A stretch of 64,000 nucleotides of DNA, from NCBI GenBank assembly GCA_917880885.1, contig OU862920.1, positions 43,745,019 to 43,809,018 of the forward strand, given 5' to 3'. Position 1 is the first letter of the stretch. Each line of letters starts with the position of its first letter. A program made the translations under genes and the position numbers. The DNA is from Limnephilus marmoratus (Eukaryota > Arthropoda > Insecta > Trichoptera > Limnephilidae). Under the pieces are notes generated by a model that did no database searches, was not told where the DNA came from, and saw nothing but the letters and a program-made list of their open reading frames with translations. Positions 63,501 through 64,000 of this stretch are shown one piece after another.

Positions 63501-63894
63501 GCCCGAGTTGTGGTGGTAGATTACAAAAATTAAATAATCCGAAAACTCGATAACCTACTTGCAATCCTATAGTTTCATCTTTGGCTGGTTATGACAACCA
63601 CTTAAAAGACACGGCGTTGTTGAAAAAGTGGTTGCTCCAGCGGAAGTGAGTTAAAGAAGAATTATAGCAGGATAGAAAAGTCTAATAGCTAGAAATGAAT
63701 AATATGGGATCAGAACCGGCAGAAAATGTATATTTGTCGAGGTGTAAAAATCCCTATCTGCGATCTGATGATTAATATGTGTGTCTGTTGTATCTTTTCC
63801 AGGAATCGTGTGGTTCCGTTGGAGAGGATGGGACTACACCCTGAAGAAGGCGTCCATGATGATCAAGCCCAAAGGACCCCAGACAAACACCTAA
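26473..63894 (+). CDS. Spliced gene (3' seven exons): coiled-coil plus fibrinogen-related domain protein
   Basis: Joining exons 26473-27582, 29741-29897, 43054-43185, 47337-47524, 49588-49731, 52698-52822 and 63803-63894 gives 648 codons and a stop with no frame conflict. Every intron starts GT and ends AG, and the phases match at all six junctions. The order is a helical heptad-rich region, a Thr/Ser-rich linker, then a FReD of about 226 residues with GGWT, the Ca-site DND, NCA, GGWWW and the four expected cysteines. FReD proteins of this type (ficolin/techylectin, angiopoietin-like, Scabrous) are secreted and bind glycans or receptors, usually as coiled-coil oligomers. The long N-terminal coiled coil recalls Scabrous or angiopoietin-like proteins more than the short techylectins, but I cannot choose between them. 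The start codon and signal peptide are not found. Introns are 2.1, 13.2, 4.2, 2.1, 3.0 and 11.0 kb, and all hold repeats or unique AT-rich DNA. Confidence 0.9.
27746..27921. repeat. Long intronic hairpin
   Basis: Arms of about 80 bases around 27834-27842 pair over most of their length. They include the perfect 13-base pair CCACGAATTATGG/CCATAATTCGTGG, plus TATAAACA and AACGCAA stretches. The left arm has a 12-base extra block. It lies about 120 bases after the open frame of exon A ends. Confidence 0.55.
29741..29897 (+). CDS. Exon B: linker exon of the FReD protein
   Basis: This 157-base exon lies between ACCTATAG and GTGAGC. It begins with one base that completes a Ser codon and ends after a full Lys codon (phase 0). 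It encodes about 52 residues rich in Ser, Thr, Pro and Asn ([17 protein letters not shown]), with a candidate N-glycosylation site NST. Its base composition is clearly more GC-rich than the flanking intron. It connects the Thr-rich end of exon A to the FReD. It has no recognised domain of its own; its assignment rests on phase, splice sites and composition. Confidence 0.8.
29898..33836. other. First part of intron 2: no gene seen
   Basis: The stretch 30420-30740 is less AT-rich than its surroundings and contains no recognised repeat, so it may hold regulatory sites, but no motif is decisive. A decayed LINE piece lies at 31590-31740. The open frame at 31801-32154 (-) has no support as a gene. 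Confidence 0.4.
31590..31740 (-). mobile_element. Decayed LINE 3' fragment
   Basis: On the minus strand GGGTCTCTTCAAGA and TCATCAAAAAGATGACAC line up with the 3' end of the LINE at 20460-20530. Similarity is only partial. Confidence 0.35.
33908..33940 (-). ncRNA. Hammerhead-ribozyme-like motif
   Basis: The minus strand has CTGAAGA, stem II GGAAC-GGTC-GTTCT (one wobble), GAAA and palindrome ACCGGT. Confidence 0.45.
34258..34290 (+). ncRNA. Hammerhead-ribozyme-like motif
   Basis: The plus strand has CTGAAGA, stem II GGAAC-GGTC-GTTCG (closing pair mismatched), GAAA and ACCGGT. It is the inverted partner of 33908-33940. Confidence 0.4.
34374..35046 (+). pseudogene. LINE reverse transcriptase C-terminal fragment
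   Basis: The open frame encodes about 170 residues typical of the region after the polymerase domain: [46 protein letters not shown] and [11 protein letters not shown]. Its first part is read through from PLE sequence, so the whole frame (from 34164) is a chimera of two elements. The 3' UTR (CAGGCCACCTCAGAACAGG.., CCTAGTGAGGAGGTCTGTG) recurs at 38100 and 48580. A 4-base ATAG repeat flanks the insertion. Confidence 0.7.
35768..36385 (+). mobile_element. Unclassified repeat ACTAGCAGACC, interrupted by a SINE
   Basis: The start ACTAGCAGACCTGTCCAAAC and the end with AAAACCGCATGAAATCCGC.. TTTTATACTATGTAAAGAT resemble a type of insect repeat usually seen with such borders. A SINE (35887-36195) splits it. 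I give no class. Confidence 0.35.
35887..36195 (-). mobile_element. LINE-tailed SINE, short form (copy 2)
   Basis: A full-length reverse copy from the T-run at 35889 to CCTCCCAAATT. It sits inside another repeat that starts ACTAGCAGACCTGTCC at 35768 and ends near 36385 (TTTTATACTATGTAAAGATAG). Confidence 0.75.
37135..37860 (+). pseudogene. Penelope-like element, GIY-YIG endonuclease domain and 3' UTR
   Basis: A frame open from about 37135 ([16 protein letters not shown]) through 37735 encodes the GIY-YIG nuclease of Penelope-like elements: [30 protein letters not shown], with the CxxC just before the YIG. The reverse transcriptase is missing, so the copy is 5'-truncated. The 3' UTR has a hammerhead-like motif at 37774-37806. 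The GIY-YIG nuclease nicks DNA for target-primed reverse transcription. Confidence 0.8.
37774..37806 (+). ncRNA. Hammerhead-ribozyme-like motif, ACATGT subfamily
   Basis: The sequence is CTGAAGA, AGA, GAAC-ATG-GTTC, AC, GAAA, then the palindrome ACATGT. Core and stem II are recognisable, and stem III is a different palindrome from the ACCGGT copies. Confidence 0.4.
38095..38226 (+). mobile_element. LINE 3' tail fragment
   Basis: This piece repeats the 3' UTR found after the reverse transcriptase fragment at 34374-35046 (CAGGCCGCCACAGAACA, CCTAGTAAGAAGGACTGTG, then AATATAATAATAAAAAAA). It is directly followed by a Helentron-like element. Confidence 0.6.
38228..38492 (-). mobile_element. Helentron-like element, subfamily N (copy 2)
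   Basis: It is closely similar to 3917-4161 over its whole length, including CTCAACCAATGGGAGCC and the GCAGGTGCAGTAATCGTC block. It directly follows a LINE tail. Confidence 0.55.
38800..38965 (-). mobile_element. tRNA-derived SINE fragment
   Basis: The plus-strand pieces GTACCTGGCTATTCAGATCC, GGTGGTCTTACACCA and GATACTGAGAGTATCTT match the body of the SINE at 43218-44290. The tRNA head is missing. Confidence 0.5.
39725..39927 (+). mobile_element. Helentron-like element, subfamily N (copy 3)
   Basis: A reverse copy starting TGAGGTGAAACTTC. It fades before the hairpin end. Confidence 0.5.
40060..40413 (+). pseudogene. LINE C-terminal restriction-like endonuclease fragment (mutated)
   Basis: The 117-residue frame has [27 protein letters not shown] and [16 protein letters not shown]. 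The RPN...(14 residues)...D pattern resembles the PD-X12-14-D motif of restriction-like endonucleases in R2-type LINEs, here with Asn instead of the first Asp. The following KxxEK and W fit the same fold. No reverse transcriptase is nearby, so it is an isolated, probably dead fragment. The family assignment is tentative. Confidence 0.45.
40615..41040 (-). pseudogene. LINE reverse transcriptase C-terminal fragment
   Basis: The minus strand reads [17 protein letters not shown], then [12 protein letters not shown], the usual FN-LP-I..FK..LK end of Jockey/CR1-like ORF2, followed by a 3' UTR and a run that appears on the plus strand as about 21 Ts (40580-40600). Confidence 0.6.
41098..41515. mobile_element. 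TIR MITE beginning ACAGGGTGTTAAGG
   Basis: The perfect terminal inverted repeat ACAGGGTGTTAAGGGACGTA extends through TTGAC, and an inner inverted part (CCTGACATTATTTGGAGTAA) adds to it. A solo end with the same first 22 bases or so is at 17893. Confidence 0.65.
42354..42390 (-). ncRNA. Hammerhead-ribozyme-like motif, third subfamily
   Basis: The minus strand has CTGAAGA, then GCT..AGC as a short stem II, GAAA and CTTGGTCGG. The neighbouring plus sequence AACTTTGTAAACTCCACTTT matches the conserved PLE end found at 15065, 33870 and 50765. Only this 3' end of the element is present (about 42290-42420). Confidence 0.35.
43054..43185 (+). CDS. Exon C: start of the fibrinogen-related domain
   Basis: This 132-base, phase 0-0 exon lies between TTTTCAG and GTAAGT. 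It encodes the N-terminal part of a FRe[10 protein letters not shown], then [13 protein letters not shown] and GGWT, matching the usual A-subdomain with its first disulfide pair. It is GC-rich compared with the intron around it. A tRNA-derived SINE tail begins only about 35 bases after its donor site. Confidence 0.95.
43271..43645. mobile_element. TIR DNA element with internal tandem duplication
   Basis: The ends form an inverted repeat of about 41 bases with several mismatches (AGGCGTATTTCCAAAACCTA.. and its partner ..TAGGTTATGAAAATATGCCGCCT). Inside, two units begin AATATCAAAATT at 43317 and 43451, a period of 134. It has no coding capacity. Confidence 0.55.
43766..44093 (-). mobile_element. 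LINE-tailed SINE, short form (copy 3), with target duplication
   Basis: A reverse copy flanked by AAGCAA (43760-43765 and 44094-44099). It is inserted into a tRNA-derived SINE, whose two halves join cleanly when it is removed. Confidence 0.8.
45112..45562 (-). mobile_element. LINE-tailed SINE, long form (copy 4)
   Basis: A reverse copy with an extra block of about 160 bases (CAACCAGTCTCTCCCGATCC, GAGTGACGAACG) absent from the short form. Head and tail match the other copies. Confidence 0.75.
46221..46886 (-). mobile_element. Truncated Penelope-like element with GIY-YIG remnant and hammerhead-like 3' UTR
   Basis: The element is flanked by AATTAAC(G/T)ATGA (46209-46220 and 46887-46898, one mismatch). 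On the minus strand 46790-46615 encodes a GIY-YIG start ([28 protein letters not shown]). This is followed by the same 3' UTR body seen in the other copies and a hammerhead-like motif at 46307-46275. This copy links the foldback repeats directly to a Penelope-like coding end. Confidence 0.75.
46275..46307 (-). ncRNA. Hammerhead-ribozyme-like motif
   Basis: The minus strand has CTGAAGA, stem II GGAAC-GTTC-GTTCT (one wobble), GAAA and ACCGGT, downstream of a GIY-YIG remnant. Confidence 0.45.
47337..47524 (+). CDS. Exon D: fibrinogen-related domain, B region
   Basis: This 188-base exon starts after TTTAAG and ends AAGAG before GTTGGC (phase 2). It encodes [32 protein letters not shown] and [10 protein letters not shown], the best conserved run of FReD proteins (WTVIQRR, W..YK.GFG, EFWLGN). 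The acceptor lacks a long pyrimidine tract directly next to the AG but has a T-rich stretch 25-50 bases upstream. Confidence 0.95.
47640..48790 (+). pseudogene. Degenerate LINE reverse transcriptase
   Basis: Several frames together show [26 protein letters not shown], then [16 protein letters not shown], and further on [16 protein letters not shown] with FKQLYSKTI, matching the fragment at 34374-35046 closely. Many stops and shifts are present. It lies in the intron just after exon D. Confidence 0.7.
49588..49731 (+). CDS. Exon E: fibrinogen-related domain, middle
   Basis: This 144-base exon follows CCCGTTTCAG and ends in CAG before GTTTGTG. Its first base completes an Arg codon. It encodes [26 protein letters not shown] and SPFSTYNR, the part of the FReD that leads into the calcium and ligand pocket. 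The G-x-AGDSL and FST motifs are intact. Confidence 0.93.
50311..50719 (+). mobile_element. LINE-tailed SINE, long form (copy 5)
   Basis: The sequence starts GGGGGGCGGGTATGGGTACC and includes AGCAGGGGTGCCCGGATTCA, the extra block with GGGAGAGACTGGTTGAAGGA, and ends in poly-A. It lies in the intron between exons E and F. Confidence 0.75.
50835..51192 (+). mobile_element. LINE-tailed SINE, short form (copy 6)
   Basis: The best preserved short copy, from GGGAGGCGGGAATGGGTACC to a long poly-A. It follows a decayed PLE end (50755-50825) in the same intron as copy 5. Confidence 0.8.
52698..52822 (+). CDS. Exon F: fibrinogen-related domain, Ca/ligand pocket
   Basis: This 125-base exon follows CTTGCAG and ends one base into a Gly codon before GTACCT. 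It encodes [19 protein letters not shown] and LNGLYL. The DND acidic pair matches the FReD calcium site, and NCA and SCG supply the second disulfide and the pocket-forming Asn-Cys. A functional ligand pocket is therefore plausible. Confidence 0.95.
53036..53480. repeat. Inverted pair of 27-base minisatellite arrays
   Basis: On the left, about seven units based on GACTAATATCTACAG start near 53040, 53066, 53092, 53120, 53146, 53174 and 53200. On the right the complement occurs near 53345, 53373, 53399, 53427 and 53465. Units alternate, giving a 54-base higher period. The arms are separated by about 140 AT-rich bases. Confidence 0.6.
53507..53693. mobile_element. hAT-type MITE with 8-base target duplication
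   Basis: The ends CAGTGGTTCTTAACCT and AGGTTAAGAACCACTA are inverted repeats. TACTAGGA flanks both sides (53499-53506, 53694-53701), the 8-base duplication typical of hAT elements. Confidence 0.8.
53705..57594. other. Part of the last intron: no gene seen
   Basis: 53705-54060 repeats short phrases (ACTATTATAACGTTGT, CATTCCTTAACATTA) about every 110-130 bases, an old tandem duplication. 56075-56165 has a TAA-type microsatellite and GCGCCG..GGGCGCTTTACA. A G-run lies at 56633-56647. Helitron-like pieces are listed elsewhere. Confidence 0.4.
57595..58047 (+). mobile_element. LINE-tailed SINE, long form (copy 7)
   Basis: A long-form copy from GGGAGACGGGTATGGGTACC to the poly-A. It lies in the last intron about 330 bases before the end of the intact LINE. 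Confidence 0.75.
58568..61417 (-). CDS. LINE ORF2: APE endonuclease and reverse transcriptase
   Basis: The open frame begins at 61432 and carries endonuclease sequence (NIRGCRTKL) upstream of its first ATG at 61357, so that ATG alone would give a clipped endonuclease. From the slippery site it encodes 949 residues. Endonuclease motifs are NIRG, LTETWL, LDR, GDYNTP and a variant DCHHP. Reverse transcriptase motifs are [35 protein letters not shown] and LLFADDLKI, with the catalytic FADD intact. A C-terminal region with [12 protein letters not shown] and IQHKFLRHI follows. No stop or frameshift breaks it. It would act in target-primed reverse transcription. Confidence 0.85.
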   Translation of the reverse strand, partial: LKDINGYGQNIRGCRTKLLKLQTTIPLLQNIDVFLLTETWLDPDIHTEELGFTSYNTYRLDRNPATSNKTRGGGVLISVNKSLSTTRLICKHQDVEQVFVLLKSKSNKILLGCVYIPPGSNITVYRNHIDDLETFKNKYPDARTILFGDYNTPSIDWMNKNSSNNLNLPENAREVIDMTNLLSLHQVNQVYNKYNRLLDLVFCSDLSIHIVKSVDELLPLDCHHPALSITITTNNSPDNTTILPNLTYNFSKADYPNMNQYLANEDWSFLHHNNDINYNLEIFYTIINRAIENYVPLSHFKEAKFPKWFSRELINLVICKKIAHKNFKESNSLNDYKIFHNYRTQCKKLSKISYFNYINDIEKSIPSNTQNFFTHINSLRKNKQGLPISMHFKEKISTDMKVKVNYFADYFKSVYDENIPDNYVPPPSLNESIHIPAVHININDVITKIKSLDKNKKAGPDNVHPNILINCIASLAEPICLLFNQSLNTGCFPDIWKRCYLTPILKKGDKSDITNYRPICKLSVIPKLFEKLLLDQISPCINHLIVPNQHGFLSGRSTLTNLSLYENYISNALANKTQVDSIYTDFIKAFDKVCHKILLAKLRKLGIDGKLLDWFASYLSDRVLLVKINLFLSNQFIATSGVPQGSHLGPILFLLFINDIVDIFDKDVNVLLFADDLKIFKIIKTVEDCLCLQNNLHKLINWCSVNKLFLNINKCHAIRFYRISQPIIHPYVLNNSTLTSVEEINDLGIIFDSKLNFISHINTIGNKGMKMLGFILRNSRGFRNISTLKILYTSLVRSQVEYNSSIWSPHFKIHSDSIEKIQHKFLRHINFKLGIPIENINYNYLLIELNLLKLSDRRIISDLIFMFKIVNGSIDSPDLTKLIEFHIPTRTTRSKILFKCNNNKTEYTKHSLLPRLHDVTNRYADIADLFNCTESRYKRAMLSNLFSHY
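61360..62094 (-). CDS. LINE ORF1 protein (coiled coil plus RRM-like domain)
   Basis: This 244-residue ORF encodes a LINE ORF1-type nucleic-acid-binding protein. Residues 20-70 are Ala/Leu/Lys rich and likely helical ([19 protein letters not shown]). Residues 90-200 fit the RRM-like and C-terminal domain of LINE ORF1 proteins ([12 protein letters not shown], then [10 protein letters not shown] and [12 protein letters not shown]). No zinc knuckle is seen. Near its 3' end the frame crosses A_AAA_AAC at 61423-61417, after which the minus-one frame continues into ORF2. Without a shift it ends 18 codons later at TAA, 61362-61360. Its role would be RNA binding and ribonucleoprotein assembly for retrotransposition. 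Confidence 0.8.
   Translation of the reverse strand: MDSQGFISLARDAVEALTELIIDPSSKLNKDQIAKIIPRTNAILGTIAQMAAKMAALEGELTATKTLTSKPNSLESTCEAADELEERKIRANNLIIINVPESTKLNQIEKIEDDNLQITTILKKIDNNIDPNSINTFRLGAVRPDKSRPIKVILRNSTEAMTILRKKNYYLNNSPVKIFSDQTPNQRKHLLDLRQTMESRIQGGEVGLTIKYINSKPTIVKSTPKNSKTSMDMAKTSGAAAPNS
61417..61423 (-). promoter_or_regulatory. Candidate minus-one ribosomal frameshift site A_AAA_AAC
   Basis: On the minus strand the heptamer lies exactly in the ORF1 phase (..A AAA AAC..). Slipping back one base leads into CTC AAA GAC, the ORF2 frame. The ORF2 frame is closed by a TAA at 61435-61433, only 12 bases upstream of the heptamer, and has no ATG until 61357, so the heptamer lies at the earliest point where the shift can work. 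I see only weak downstream pairing (GGAT with ATCC) and no obvious strong pseudoknot. Confidence 0.6.
62811..62975 (-). mobile_element. tRNA-derived SINE fragment
   Basis: The pieces GTCTGGAGCCAAC, TTGGTATCCCCAG and GTACCTGGCTATTCA match the tail half of the SINE at 43218-44290. It begins at a T-rich run. Confidence 0.5.
63055..63345 (+). pseudogene. RTE/I-type LINE C-terminal fragment
   Basis: The frame reads [29 protein letters not shown] and SAQDRDI, then a stop and RSLVDAIG. This is the same kind of C-terminus as inside the foldback at 5465-5690 (RxPKxxL, GRPxxRW, DRxxW). A TGATGCTGATAATAA tail is typical of such LINEs. Confidence 0.55.
63803..63894 (+). CDS. Exon G: last FReD exon with stop codon
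   Basis: This exon follows TCTTTTCCAG. Its first two bases complete a Gly codon. It encodes [19 protein letters not shown] and then IKPKG, the usual FReD end (W..W.G..YSLK...M..RP), followed by six more residues and TAA at 63892-63894. The preceding intron is about 11 kb and contains an intact LINE in the opposite direction. Confidence 0.93.
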
Positions 63895-63992
63895 CTCTCG
63901 TACAATATAGTTCTTTCATCCACATTTACGTCATGACAAACTTCATATTTTCATCTAGGCATAGCAACTACTAATTTATTTTTCAACCAACA

Positions 63993-63998
63993 AATAAA
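63993..63998 (+). terminator. Polyadenylation signal AATAAA of the FReD gene
   Basis: AATAAA lies 99 bases after the stop codon in an AT-rich 3' UTR, a normal distance for a cleavage signal. The cleavage site itself would be beyond the window. Confidence 0.6.
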
Positions 63999-64000
63999 AT

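Overview
This is a gene-poor, AT-rich stretch of an arthropod nuclear genome, most likely an insect. Supporting signs are GT-AG introns of 2 to 13 kb, many non-LTR retrotransposon remains, Penelope-like elements, Helitrons and Helentron-like elements, mariner and hAT relics, and two SINE families. I cannot fix the order from sequence alone; the repeat types would fit Hemiptera or Lepidoptera.

One host gene can be assembled. On the + strand, seven exons from 26473 to 63894 splice in frame into the last 648 residues of a secreted-type protein with a long coiled-coil region, a Thr/Ser-rich linker and a complete C-terminal fibrinogen-related domain (FReD). All six introns in the window have matching phases and GT/AG borders. 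The first exon(s), with the start codon and any signal peptide, are not recognised and probably lie upstream of 26473, perhaps outside the window. A polyadenylation signal follows the stop by about 100 bases.

Region by region: 1-26472 is upstream DNA (or 5' introns) packed with repeats. These include a Helitron carrying what looks like a complete heat-shock promoter (5879-6525), a second Helitron family in two opposite copies (10483-11060 and 25424-26055), a decayed mariner (12964-13911), many copies of a Helentron-like family, and a tandem Penelope-like insertion (19544-21055) broken by a LINE. The 13-kb second intron (29898-43053) holds PLE and LINE pieces, including a GIY-YIG domain fragment (37135-37860). 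The third intron (43186-47336) holds a tRNA-derived SINE broken by two later insertions, further SINE copies and another PLE. The fifth intron (49732-52697) holds two LINE-tailed SINEs. The last intron (52823-63802) holds a foldback minisatellite, a hAT MITE and an apparently full-length, intact non-LTR retrotransposon on the minus strand (58374-62369).

The most interesting signals are: (1) a heat-shock-element array, TATA box and initiator inside a Helitron, just upstream of a short ORF cut off by the element's 3' end; (2) a canonical A_AAA_AAC slippery site at the exact point where the intact LINE must pass from ORF1 into the endonuclease frame; (3) hammerhead-ribozyme-like motifs with palindromic stem III in repeated Penelope-like 3' UTRs, several of them in inverted pairs and flanked by clear target-site duplications; and (4) a Helentron-like superfamily whose three subfamilies share asymmetric ends. 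No rRNA, CRISPR or prokaryotic features are present.
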